Shown in pieces: positions 1 to 7,000 of a DNA stretch of 12,543 nt (the stretch's first letter is position 1; the number at the start of each line of letters is the position of its first letter). The notes under the pieces were generated by a model. That model worked only from the letters and a program-made list of their open reading frames with translations, made no database searches and had not been told where the DNA came from. Source of the stretch: Syntrophomonadaceae bacterium (lineage in GTDB: Bacteria; Bacillota_D; Dethiobacteria; DTU022); NCBI GenBank assembly GCA_003562605.1, contig PWUG01000133.1, positions 1 through 12,543 on the forward strand, given 5' to 3'. Position numbers and translations under genes: made by a program.

Positions 1-783
1 ACGGTAAAAGAGAAAGCCAGGGACCTGGTTGACACACACCTGGTTGAGCTTAACCGGCACCTGCTGAAAGTAGGTGTTAATCTGCTTGAAAAAACCCTTG
101 AAGTGGCCCCGGCGACTCATTATACGCTGGGCGGGATCAGGATAGATCCTGACGGCAGGACCGGCGTCGAGGGCCTATTTGCAGCGGGTGAAGCTGCTGG
201 TAATGTTCACGGCGCCAACCGGATTGCGGGCAATGCGCTCACCGAAACCCAGGTTTTCGGAAAAAGGGCCGGCCGGGCGGCGGCCCGGCGGGCTAAAGAG
301 GAGAAAGAAAGTAAATGGAATGATAAGCAAGCTTTTCTGAGCGCTCTTAACCGGGAAACCGGGAGGATTGAAGATATATTCACTAATGGCGATAAGAGCG
401 ATCTCCCTAAGCCGGCCGAGTTGAAAGAAAAGCTGCGAAAGATTATGGGTGACAAGGCAGGGTTGCCGCGCAGCGCAGATGGATTGAAGCAGGCGCTGCT
501 TGATCTTGACGCTTTAAAGGGTGAGTTTGGCAGGGGAGTCAGGGTGTCACCGGAAAAGAAATATAACCTGTCCCTGGTTGAAGCGCTTGAGCTGCCGTTT
601 ATGCTGCTTAATGCCGAGCTCGTAGCGAGAAGCGCGCTTCTTCGCACTGAGAGCAGGGGGCATCACCAGCGGAGCGATTACCCCGCTACCGATAATGCCA
701 ACTGGCTCAGGCATACCGTTATTAAACTGGCTGAAAATGGAACCATAACGACCGGCACTAGACCCGTGGAAATAAAAGCTTAA
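1..783 (+). CDS. Fumarate reductase/succinate dehydrogenase-type flavoprotein, C-terminal part (5' truncated by window)
   Basis: The reading frame is open from base 1 and ends at a TAA, giving the last 260 residues of a longer protein. An internal GTG at 103 is not a real start, because conserved sequence continues upstream of it. Visible family motifs are HYTLGGI (residues 40-46), the FAD-contacting GLFAAGEAAG (58-67), HGANRIAGNAL (70-80) and the late ESRG...DYP...NWLRHT block (217-239). These are hallmarks of the FrdA/SdhA/NadB/AprA flavoprotein superfamily, which transfers electrons between a covalently or tightly bound FAD and a dicarboxylate such as fumarate or succinate. L-aspartate oxidase (NadB) is the main alternative, but no nadA/nadC is nearby. 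The next gene is a [2Fe-2S] protein 22 bases downstream, which favours a fumarate reductase-like complex. The exact substrate cannot be told from this part. Confidence 0.85.
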   Translation, partial: TVKEKARDLVDTHLVELNRHLLKVGVNLLEKTLEVAPATHYTLGGIRIDPDGRTGVEGLFAAGEAAGNVHGANRIAGNALTETQVFGKRAGRAAARRAKEEKESKWNDKQAFLSALNRETGRIEDIFTNGDKSDLPKPAELKEKLRKIMGDKAGLPRSADGLKQALLDLDALKGEFGRGVRVSPEKKYNLSLVEALELPFMLLNAELVARSALLRTESRGHHQRSDYPATDNANWLRHTVIKLAENGTITTGTRPVEIKA

Positions 784-805
784 CCGGAAAAGCGAAGGTG
801 ACCAA

Positions 806-1147
806 ATGGCAGAAACCAGCGCTTCTATAATCAGGGCGAAAATAATCAGAGGCGGTTCAAGCGAAAAAAACGACCGGGAATTCAGCCTTTTCGAAGTGCC
901 CGCAGATGAAGCAATGTCCGTAATGACCCTGCTGCGCTATATATACCGTTATCTTGATCAGGGCCTGGCTTTTCGCAACTACAACTGCTATATCGGGGTA
1001 TGCAGCGGCTGCCTGGTTATAGTGGATGGGAAAACGGTGCGGAGCTGCGAAACCCTGATCGAACCGGGGGCAGAGGTAACAATTGAGCCGGCGGCAAAAG
1101 ACGACAGCGTCATTATCCGTGACCTGGCAACAAAGCTTAAAGGTTAA
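806..1147 (+). CDS. Small [2Fe-2S] ferredoxin-domain protein, FrdB/SdhB N-terminal-like
   Basis: This 113-residue protein has an ATG start preceded by GAAGGTG at a normal distance. It resembles only the N-terminal half of SdhB/FrdB: a beta-grasp ferredoxin fold with Cys61, Cys66, Cys69 and Cys81 (C-x4-C-x2-C-x11-C), the plant-type [2Fe-2S] ligand pattern of that family. The C-terminal domain with [4Fe-4S] and [3Fe-4S] clusters found in the usual ~230-250-residue subunit is absent. The gene ends cleanly with TAA after a lysine-rich tail, and no cysteine-rich frame follows, so it does not look like a frameshifted remnant. It lies 22 bases after the flavoprotein gene and is probably cotranscribed. 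I infer that it passes electrons between the flavoprotein FAD and an unknown partner. It has no membrane segment, so the pair may be soluble. Confidence 0.8.
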   Translation: MAETSASIIRAKIIRGGSSEKNDREFSLFEVPADEAMSVMTLLRYIYRYLDQGLAFRNYNCYIGVCSGCLVIVDGKTVRSCETLIEPGAEVTIEPAAKDDSVIIRDLATKLKG

Positions 1148-1293
1148 GTGGCAAGTCCTGCTGAGATAACCAAAGCAGGCAAGCTCTATTTCGTGCAGTT
1201 GTTAGCCTTCGGTAGTCTCCCATGAGAATTTAATGACCCGCCGACTCCAGCCGGTAATAATTGTTGTTTACGGTTATATATTATTTCCTGTTA
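1148..1293. other. Intergenic gap between convergent genes
   Basis: This 146-base gap separates the 3' ends of the 2Fe-2S gene and the LhgO-like gene. A weak CCTGCT/AGCAGG pairing at 1157-1179 has no T-run after it, so it is not a convincing terminator. I see no ORF with a ribosome binding site and no other structure. Confidence 0.5.
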
Positions 1294-2421
1294 TTACAGA
1301 TCAGCCAGATTGACGACATAACGGGCAATGGCAAAACAGGAGGTTAACCCCGGCGACTCAATGCCGATCAGGTTAATCAGACCCGGCAGTCCGCGTTCAC
1401 TCTCTTCAGCGATGATATAATCGCGCACTTCATCCGGTTCAGCTTTAAGCTTGGGTCGATAGCCGACCATTTCAGGCTCTAAGTCCGCTTCATCAAGGAA
1501 GGGCAGAAAATCTTTGACCGAGTTGTAGAAATAGCCCCGGTTGCGGTCATCAATGGCATAGTTGTAATAGTCAACATAATCAGCGCTTGGCCCCAGGCGC
1601 AGACGCCCGTCCAGAGTCTTGGTAGTATGGATGCCAAGGCTTTTCAGCCCCACCTCCGGAGGAGTGTAGATCAGCCTGTTGATCAGCTTTGCCTTGGAAG
1701 CGGCAACGCTAAAATACTCGCCCCTCAGTAAAGAGAGACGGTAACGCGCCGCATCAATATCAATTCCGGCCATGGCGGCTATTTTATCGCAGGCCAGACC
1801 GGCGCTGTTGATCAGCATGCTGCAGGCGATAACGTCGCTGCTGCCATCCGGATTGGTAAAATGAACGACGTATCCGTCCTGCAGAGGTTCAACGGAAGTC
1901 ACTTCGTGGCAGTATGCAAAAAGGGCTCCCTTTTGTTTGGCGTTTTGCTCAAGCCTTTCCATCAACTGGTGGGAATTGAGAACGCCGGTTGATGGTGATA
2001 GAAGAGCTTCCTTTGCCTCTACATGGGGTTCCAGCCTTTTAAGCTCTTTCCTGTCCAGGCTGATCAGGTCAGAGACACCATTTGCTGCTGCCTGTTGATT
2101 GAGTTTATCCAGTTCAGGGATTTCGTCCTCATCCCTGGCGATGATCAGTTTGCCTGACTTTCGGTAGCCGATTCCCCATTGCTCGAGAAAAGAGTAGAGC
2201 ATTTCTTTGCCGCTAACGCATAACTGCGCTTTTAAACTGCCGGTAGGGTAATAAATGCCGGCGTGGATTACCTCGCTGTTACGGCTCGAGGTTTCCTGCC
2301 CAAAAGTGTAATTTCTCTCTAAAACCACTACGGCAAGTCCTCTTTTTTGTTCCACCAGTTCTGCGGCGAGGGCCAGCCCAACTGCCCCGGCTCCGACAAT
2401 AATGATATCAGTTTTTTCCAA
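1294..2421 (-). CDS. FAD-dependent oxidoreductase of the L-2-hydroxyglutarate dehydrogenase/oxidase (LhgO) type
   Basis: The protein is 375 residues from a TTG start at 2421, which sits 10 bases after a perfect AGGAGGT. A longer frame to 2514 exists, but its first 31 residues are not family-like and it would begin upstream of the predicted promoter's transcription start. The N-terminus carries the Rossmann dinucleotide motif GAGAVG (residues 10-15). It is followed by SRNSEVIHAGIYY, and near the C-terminus by GYRPKL and LINLIGIESPGLTSC, all typical of the DAO-family LhgO/L2HGDH group. Those enzymes oxidise L-2-hydroxyglutarate to 2-oxoglutarate and pass electrons to oxygen or the membrane quinone pool. 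In anaerobes this branch is often annotated only as an NAD(P)/FAD-dependent oxidoreductase, so the substrate is uncertain; related glycerol-3-phosphate dehydrogenase-like roles are possible. The gene follows the pil operon on the same strand after 108 bases and probably has its own promoter. Confidence 0.8.
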   Translation of the reverse strand: MEKTDIIIVGAGAVGLALAAELVEQKRGLAVVVLERNYTFGQETSSRNSEVIHAGIYYPTGSLKAQLCVSGKEMLYSFLEQWGIGYRKSGKLIIARDEDEIPELDKLNQQAAANGVSDLISLDRKELKRLEPHVEAKEALLSPSTGVLNSHQLMERLEQNAKQKGALFAYCHEVTSVEPLQDGYVVHFTNPDGSSDVIACSMLINSAGLACDKIAAMAGIDIDAARYRLSLLRGEYFSVAASKAKLINRLIYTPPEVGLKSLGIHTTKTLDGRLRLGPSADYVDYYNYAIDDRNRGYFYNSVKDFLPFLDEADLEPEMVGYRPKLKAEPDEVRDYIIAEESERGLPGLINLIGIESPGLTSCFAIARYVVNLADL

Positions 2422-2430
2422 GTGTTGTTT

Positions 2431-2437
2431 ACCTCCT
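2431..2437 (-). promoter_or_regulatory. Shine-Dalgarno AGGAGGT deciding the TTG start of the LhgO-like gene
   Basis: AGGAGGT is a full-length match to the anti-SD sequence and lies 9-10 bases before TTG at 2421. No comparable site precedes the more upstream start at 2514. Confidence 0.75.
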
Positions 2438-2467
2438 GATGTCAATAGCCTCTTGTGTAATAGAGCA

Positions 2468-2497
2468 ATTATACCACCGCCCGGCAGACCGGGACAA
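2468..2497 (-). promoter_or_regulatory. Sigma-A-type promoter for the LhgO-like gene, with inverted repeat in spacer
   Basis: On the minus strand, TTGTCC (2492-2497) is followed after 18 bases by a perfect TATAAT (2468-2473). A start near 2461 would leave a ~40-base leader containing the AGGAGGT site. The spacer holds CCCGG-TCTG-CCGGG (2480-2493), an inverted repeat that also touches the -35. It could be an operator or only a GC-rich hairpin. The promoter suggests the gene can be expressed independently of the pil operon. Confidence 0.5.
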
Positions 2498-2529
2498 TCC
2501 GCTGGAGCGATCAAATAAAAAAAGATCGA

Positions 2530-3759
2530 CTAAATCATCTGGAAAACCTGGTACATTGGCGACATGACAGAGTATACGATCATACCGACAAAGGCGCCTA
2601 CAAAAAGAATCAGGATTGGTTCGAGAATTGAGCCGAGTCGATCTACCACGTAACTAACTTCGCGCTCAAAATAGGTTGCAACCTCGGTCAAAGTCTGATC
2701 AAGGGCGCCCGATTCTTCGCCAAGATAAATCATTTCGGCCAGCAGGGGCGGAAAGCTGCTTTTGCTCCGGATTGTGTCGGCAATAGTGCCGCCATGATCG
2801 ATAACAGCTGCAAAAGCCCTGATTTCACCCGCCAGAATCCTGTTTTCCGAAGTATTTTCCAGCAGAGTCATGGAAGTGTGCAGGGTAATACCGCCGCCCA
2901 ATAGTGTCGAAAGGGTACGGGAGAAGCGGGCAGCTTCGATCTGGCGATAGATATTTCCCCATACAGGCAGGCGCAATTTTAATCCATCCAGGATCAGGCG
3001 CCCTTTGCTTGTGCGGCAGAACAGACCCAGGGCAAGCCCTGCCAGCAGAAAAGAGGTTGCGATATAGGACCAGTACTCTCCGGTAAATAAGCCCAGGCTG
3101 AACAGCAACCTGCTAAAGAGGGGCATTTCCATGCCGATTGAATTAAAAATCATGGCAAATTGAGGCAATACATAGGTAATCATAATGGTAAGCACCACCA
3201 GGGCTACTGATATTATAAAGGCGGGGTAAAGGGTGGCGGAGCGAATCTTCTCTTCAAGATCATGCTGCCGTTCATAATGATCGGCCATCCTGGCTGAGAT
3301 TTCATCGAGCATGCCTCCTGTTTCACCGGCTTCGAACATGCTGGTTAAAATTACCGGGAATCTGCCCGGCTTCTCGCGCATGGCCTCTGAAAGGCTTTTA
3401 CCGTTTTCCACCTCGGTCGAAACAGATCGCAGCAATTTGCCGAGAGCTTTACTCTCCGACTGAGCGGCTGTTATTTTCAGGCACTGCAGCAGGGGCAGGC
3501 CGGTTTTAAACATGGTCGAAAGCTGCCTGCAGAAGAGCATGAGATCGCGGCTTTTATAAGGGCGGTAACCAGCCGCGTAGCAGGCGTTACTAAGGCGCCT
3601 GAGGAGCTGAGTCGGCTGAAATATGCCGGTTTTCAGCTCTATAATTATGAGGTTCTTATCCTGCAGCGCCTTTAAAGCTTCGTCACGGTTTTTTGCTTTA
3701 AGGGTTCCGTTGACTCTTTGCCCGCTCCAGCTTTTAGCCCTGTAGAAATAGCTATTCAC
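2530..3759 (-). CDS. pilC: Type IV pilus inner-membrane platform protein PilC (T2SS F family)
   Basis: At 409 residues this has the usual length of PilC/GspF. The GTG start at 3757-3759 follows a GGGGAG-like site and overlaps the end of pilO by 8 bases. Two T2SSF repeats are visible at about residues 70-195 and 275-398. Each has the internal signature: MFEAGETGGMLDEI (141-154) in the first and MIYLGEESGALDQTL (343-357) in the second. Hydrophobic segments near 177-200, 230-248 and 376-400 match the three-helix topology. PilC sits in the cytoplasmic membrane, where the PilB ATPase (encoded at 9339-11081) rotates or shifts it to add pilin subunits to the fibre base. This is the last gene of the minus-strand pilus operon; no strong terminator follows before the LhgO-like gene. 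Confidence 0.93.
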   Translation of the reverse strand: MNSYFYRAKSWSGQRVNGTLKAKNRDEALKALQDKNLIIIELKTGIFQPTQLLRRLSNACYAAGYRPYKSRDLMLFCRQLSTMFKTGLPLLQCLKITAAQSESKALGKLLRSVSTEVENGKSLSEAMREKPGRFPVILTSMFEAGETGGMLDEISARMADHYERQHDLEEKIRSATLYPAFIISVALVVLTIMITYVLPQFAMIFNSIGMEMPLFSRLLFSLGLFTGEYWSYIATSFLLAGLALGLFCRTSKGRLILDGLKLRLPVWGNIYRQIEAARFSRTLSTLLGGGITLHTSMTLLENTSENRILAGEIRAFAAVIDHGGTIADTIRSKSSFPPLLAEMIYLGEESGALDQTLTEVATYFEREVSYVVDRLGSILEPILILFVGAFVGMIVYSVMSPMYQVFQMI

Positions 3760-4375
3760 CTGAGTTCTCCCCGGTAAAAAATGATCCTGAGTTAAAAGGG
3801 TTTGTCATATTTATTCCGGGTTCGTTGCTAAAGTATAGTTTTAAGTCCAGGTTTAGCTCTGCCCTGGAAATCTCAGAGAGATTGTAACGCAGGCTTTCAA
3901 TGACGAGGATGGCGGAGAAATTTTCGATCGCCTTCAGCAGTTCTTCCACCTGCAGGGGAGTGCCGGCATATACTAGTTGCAGGGTCAGGCTGCTGTAATG
4001 ATCGCTGTGAACCAGGGGGCCAACCGTGAGGCGCCTGATTTCTCCCGGCATTGATGTCAAAATCTTCTCGAGGCCGGCGATTGTTCTTGTTTGGGCACAA
4101 AGCGGAGGCAGCTGCTTTTGATGCAATTCAGCTTCTTCTTTAATATCATTCCACTTCAATTCATAATCGGCTTTATTGTCAAGTAAAGCTTCAAGAGTTG
4201 TTCTCCTGTTCTTGATTAATTCCAGTTCAGCCCTGGCGCTTTTCAACTCTTGAAGCTGATGGGTCAGGGGATGGTTGAATCCGGGCAGGAAAAAGAGCGT
4301 AATTATCGCTGCGATTAATACTGCGAACAGGTTAAGCAGCGAAAGGTTACCTTTCAGTCGCTTTTTACCGGACAT
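3752..4375 (-). CDS. pilO: Type IV pilus alignment-complex protein PilO
   Basis: The 207-residue protein starts at ATG 4373-4375, ten bases after GGAGGT; an upstream in-frame start at 4414 lacks this support. It has a short basic N-terminus (SGKKRLKGN), one membrane helix at about 11-32, a charged coiled-coil stretch at about 38-88 and an alpha/beta C-terminal domain (about 95-185). That is the architecture of PilO, which pairs with PilN across the membrane to connect the PilM ATPase-like protein with the rest of the machine. Sequence identity in this family is low, so the call rests mostly on architecture and on its place between pilN and pilC. It overlaps the pilN stop by 11 bases and the pilC start by 8 bases, suggesting translational coupling. 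Confidence 0.8.
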   Translation of the reverse strand: MSGKKRLKGNLSLLNLFAVLIAAIITLFFLPGFNHPLTHQLQELKSARAELELIKNRRTTLEALLDNKADYELKWNDIKEEAELHQKQLPPLCAQTRTIAGLEKILTSMPGEIRRLTVGPLVHSDHYSSLTLQLVYAGTPLQVEELLKAIENFSAILVIESLRYNLSEISRAELNLDLKLYFSNEPGINMTNPFNSGSFFTGENSGE

Positions 4376-4934
4376 CAAGAGGGACACCTCCGGGGGGAAG
4401 ATAAATGCCATCAACCCTGAAGTTATAGCTTGAACTATCGACGAGCTCTATGGAAATAACGCTGGCGTTAATGATGAAATCAAGGCTCTCCAAGGCTTCA
4501 CAGAACGCTGTTGCATGGTGAATGGCCCTGCTGCCGGCGCTGATCTCAACCTCTTTGCCGGTAATCGATATATTTGTGATCTTAACTCTTAGAGGCGATG
4601 CTGTTTTCTGAATCTGGTCCAGACAGTAGGAGGCAGGAATATTATTTTGCAGAAGAAAGGGGATTATTTCTGCCGTCCTGGCTGTCTGTTCCAGGGATGC
4701 AGCCAGTTCAATGACAGGATAAGCCTCAAGTTCCAATAGCTGAAGGGCTGCCCGTTCCTTTTCCAGCATGGTATGCATGCTGCTGCTGTAAGAAGCGCCG
4801 CCCCACACCAGGGCGGTAAGGGCGATGATGAAAAAGAGCGCTGCGAATAAAATAATTAGGCGCGGTTGAATGAGGCTTCGCTCTGATTTATAGCGATTGC
4901 TGCGCAGATCAATTACCTTCTTAATTAAAACCAC
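4365..4934 (-). CDS. pilN: Type IV pilus assembly protein PilN (start uncertain)
   Basis: From GTG 4934 the protein is 189 residues. It has a short cytoplasmic N-terminus (KKVIDLRSNRYKSER), a membrane helix at about 24-46, a coiled stretch, and a C-terminal domain typical of PilN (PF05137-like). PilN's N-terminal peptide normally carries an INLLP motif that docks into PilM; here the equivalent is VIDLRSN. Position between pilM and pilO supports the call. The start is unclear. GTG 4934 overlaps the best ribosome binding site (AGGGGGTGG). TTG 4955 has none. An ATT at 4923-4925, overlapping the pilM TAA by one base, is at ideal spacing. I chose GTG conservatively. Confidence 0.8.
   Translation of the reverse strand: MVLIKKVIDLRSNRYKSERSLIQPRLIILFAALFFIIALTALVWGGASYSSSMHTMLEKERAALQLLELEAYPVIELAASLEQTARTAEIIPFLLQNNIPASYCLDQIQKTASPLRVKITNISITGKEVEISAGSRAIHHATAFCEALESLDFIINASVISIELVDSSSYNFRVDGIYLPPGGVPLDVR
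4386..4391 (-). promoter_or_regulatory. Shine-Dalgarno GGAGGT deciding the pilO start
   Basis: GGAGGT lies inside the last codons of pilN, 10 bases before the ATG at 4375. It selects this ATG over the longer in-frame option at 4414. Confidence 0.65.
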
Positions 4935-6001
4935 CCCCTGGCAGCTAAGCCGCAAGCGGTGGCGTAAAGGGGGCCGAGCTCGCTATTATTATAACTATTA
5001 TGCCGGCTGTTAATAGTTTCAAAAGCTGAAAGTGGATTAAATATATTGACGCCAATGCCTAGAACTTTTTGGAGCGCCTGCATAAAACGGTTTTCCAGGG
5101 TGCCTCCTCCGCAGAGGTAAAGTGAGGCAGGCTCCATTTTTACACGATTATTTTTCTCAAACCAATACTCAAGAGACTGGATTATTAAGCTTGCCAGCTC
5201 CCGGGCGGCTAAAAGATAATAATCAGGCTGATTATTTGAAGCAATAGTAGCGCTTGCGTTCTGCACCAGGCTGCGCCACGAGGTGTTTATGTTTCGATAA
5301 TTATGCAAAGTTTGTTCGCTCAAGAGAAAAATGTCGGTCGACTCAGCACCAAGGTCAACCAGGAGGATGTTTTTCTTTTTTCTTGCCGAAAGGATTTGGC
5401 AACATTGCAAAGATCGCATTACTGAAAGGGGCTGCACTTCCAGGGAATTCAGGTGAAAACCGGCTTTTTTCATGAGCAAGGAGTAGCTTTCTGATAGTTC
5501 AATAGGGACCGCAGCAAGTAAGTATTCATAGGCAGTTTCTTCAGGGCGGTTTGAAAGCCCGGTGAAGGCGTAGTCGATTACGGCTTCTTCTTTTTTAAGA
5601 TTAAAATGTTTTTCTGCCTCGATCTGCATGGTCATTTTTAGTTCCTTTTTCGTTAACGCGGGCAGAGTAATTTTTCTTGTGAAAGAATCTCTTCCGTTAA
5701 GGCACATATTGACACGGCGGCCCATAAAATTTAGCTTTTCCCTGGCTCTGTCCAGCTCAACAAGCAGCGGATCAAGCGCCTTGATGCGGGCCCTGTCAAC
5801 ACAGCCGTCCGGGGTCCGAAAGGAGTGGGCCCTAATACTTAAATTGCCGCCTTTGGAATGCTGCAATTGGATCATCTTCACGCTTTTGCTTCCGAGATCG
5901 ATTCCGATCGAAGAAGCACTGCTAAAAAGATATGAGGGCAGCTTTTTCTTTTTTGCCGTTACCTGTCCGGTCCTGATAATAATCGCCTCCTTTTCAGCCA
6001 T
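4925..6001 (-). CDS. pilM: Type IV pilus assembly protein PilM (actin-like ATPase fold)
   Basis: At 358 residues this is the usual PilM length. Actin/FtsA-fold nucleotide-binding elements are seen at SIGIDLGSKSVKMIQL (31-46, phosphate 1), ILLVDLGAESTDIFLL (212-227, phosphate 2) and LYLCGGGTLENRFMQAL (294-310, adenosine loop). PilM is cytoplasmic and binds the N-terminus of PilN, linking it to the PilB motor. The ATG at 6001 begins 3 bases after the stop of the upstream pilX-like gene, with only a weak site (GAG) before it, so translation is probably coupled. A basic, slightly long leader (KKKKLPSYLF) precedes the first motif. The 3' end sets up an overlap with pilN. Confidence 0.92.
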   Translation of the reverse strand: MAEKEAIIIRTGQVTAKKKKLPSYLFSSASSIGIDLGSKSVKMIQLQHSKGGNLSIRAHSFRTPDGCVDRARIKALDPLLVELDRAREKLNFMGRRVNMCLNGRDSFTRKITLPALTKKELKMTMQIEAEKHFNLKKEEAVIDYAFTGLSNRPEETAYEYLLAAVPIELSESYSLLMKKAGFHLNSLEVQPLSVMRSLQCCQILSARKKKNILLVDLGAESTDIFLLSEQTLHNYRNINTSWRSLVQNASATIASNNQPDYYLLAARELASLIIQSLEYWFEKNNRVKMEPASLYLCGGGTLENRFMQALQKVLGIGVNIFNPLSAFETINSRHNSYNNSELGPLYATACGLAARGWF

Positions 6002-6004
6002 ATA

Positions 6005-6412
6005 TTACTCAAAACCCGCTGTTTGTCTCCACTCGCTTGTCTGCAGCATCCCTGAAGAGTCGAAACTAACCCTTACCCTGATTGTTTTACGATAGCCGCC
6101 TAATGCACCCTGCGACATAATAATCCGGTCTCCCTCCACTCCATTGTAGAAACGAACCGTATAGCTGCCTTCGGCGATGGATCCTTCCAAATCGCCTTCA
6201 AAATAGTAATCTTCGGCCAGAACAGCAAGGGCAGCGACAATTCCGGATTCTGCCAGATATTGTATTTGCATATTTGCAGCCGCGTATTCAACGATCATAG
6301 CTTCATTGACGGCAAAGGTAAGCAAAGCTGCGCCCACAATAAGCAGGGCGCCGGTGAAAACAAGGACCATCACCAGGGCCATACCCTTTTCGTTCTGGAA
6401 ATCTATCATCAT
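6005..6412 (-). CDS. PilX/GspK-like minor prepilin
   Basis: This 135-residue protein starts at one of two adjacent ATGs (6412 or 6409), with GGAGAG 5-8 bases upstream. Its N-terminus reads NEKG then MALVMVLVFTGALLIVG, resembling the PilX_N class: a charged leader ending in glycine (residue 10) followed by a long hydrophobic helix. The usual Glu at +5 of the mature protein is replaced by Met, as is known for GspK-type subunits. A small beta-rich region follows (SYTVRFYNG, KTIRVRVSF). It most likely sits at the pilus tip or in the priming complex with the two prepilins encoded just upstream. The family match is by pattern and context, as the C-terminal part is not recognisable. Confidence 0.65.
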   Translation of the reverse strand: MMIDFQNEKGMALVMVLVFTGALLIVGAALLTFAVNEAMIVEYAAANMQIQYLAESGIVAALAVLAEDYYFEGDLEGSIAEGSYTVRFYNGVEGDRIIMSQGALGGYRKTIRVRVSFDSSGMLQTSEWRQTAGFE

Positions 6413-6472
6413 CGGTTCTCTCCATGCGCCTATTCATCTCGGCTTGATGTCCGGTTAATAGTTCGTCGTAAA

Positions 6473-7000
6473 CTATTCGGAATTTAAAGATTCAAGCGGA
6501 TAGCCTGAATTAAGCGGGTAGACGGATCCGGTTGCCCCGACACCCCTATCTTCGTCGCTTACCTTAAGATATATACTGACAAGCCCATTATCATCGATAG
6601 TAAAAATAAGTTCTGACAGCCCAAGGGCAACCACGTTATAGGAGTGATGGTTATCGCTTTCCGTTCTTCTTTCAAAAACAAGCTGGTTCCCCTTTAAGCG
6701 AAAGCGGTGCAGCCTTAACCGGTCGTCAATGGTTTTGCGAAAATAGATCATCTCTTCATTGCCGGACCTGATTTCAACCTCCGAAGCATAGCGAAGCTCG
6801 CCAATAATCTGATCGAGGGCGATGCGTGCTGTTTGCTGATGCTCCAGGTGAATACCGGTCCTGTTCCAACTGCTAATGCCGGCCAGGTAGAAAGTATAGA
6901 GAGCCGCAATAACAAAGCCGAGCATGGCAAAAGTCACCAGCAGTTCAACCAGGGTCAAGCCCCTTTCGCAGCAGGCTTTGCGATATAAGAAACTCTTCAT
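6473..7000 (-). CDS. PilW/GspJ-like minor prepilin
   Basis: The protein is 175 residues from ATG 7000. That ATG overlaps the upstream stop as ATGA, which is preferred over the longer in-frame start at 7063 because the prepilin leader is then 14 residues. The class III signal reads CCERG|LTLVELLVTF, with cleavage after Gly14 and the conserved Glu at +5 (Glu19). A hydrophobic helix of about 20 residues follows, then QTARIALDQIIGELRYA, a typical GspJ/PilW segment. The product would be processed by the PilD encoded at the start of this operon and built into the minor-pilin tip complex. No clear ribosome binding site is seen, so translation is probably coupled to the pilV-like gene. Confidence 0.8.
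   Translation of the reverse strand: MKSFLYRKACCERGLTLVELLVTFAMLGFVIAALYTFYLAGISSWNRTGIHLEHQQTARIALDQIIGELRYASEVEIRSGNEEMIYFRKTIDDRLRLHRFRLKGNQLVFERRTESDNHHSYNVVALGLSELIFTIDDNGLVSIYLKVSDEDRGVGATGSVYPLNSGYPLESLNSE

Noticed and set aside
207..647. 146-codon open frame on the minus strand inside the flavoprotein gene
   Set aside because: Serine/arginine-rich translation with no family features, lying entirely under a conserved coding sequence on the other strand.
1157..1179. CCTGCT/AGCAGG pairing as a terminator after the 2Fe-2S gene
   Set aside because: The loop is long and no T-run follows, so it is no better than chance pairing.
2422..2514. N-terminal extension of the LhgO-like protein to 2514
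   Set aside because: The extension overlaps the predicted promoter, lacks a ribosome binding site and does not resemble family N-termini.
2500..2529. CGATC/GATCG pairing around a T-run as the pil operon terminator
   Set aside because: The stem is only five pairs with the T-run in the loop, not after it.
5970..5998. GGAGG inside the first codons of pilM as the site for a downstream rare start
   Set aside because: Only ATT/ATC codons follow at suitable distance, and the ATG at 6001 is placed 3 bases after the previous stop, consistent with coupling. The GGAGG is explained by Lys-Glu codons.
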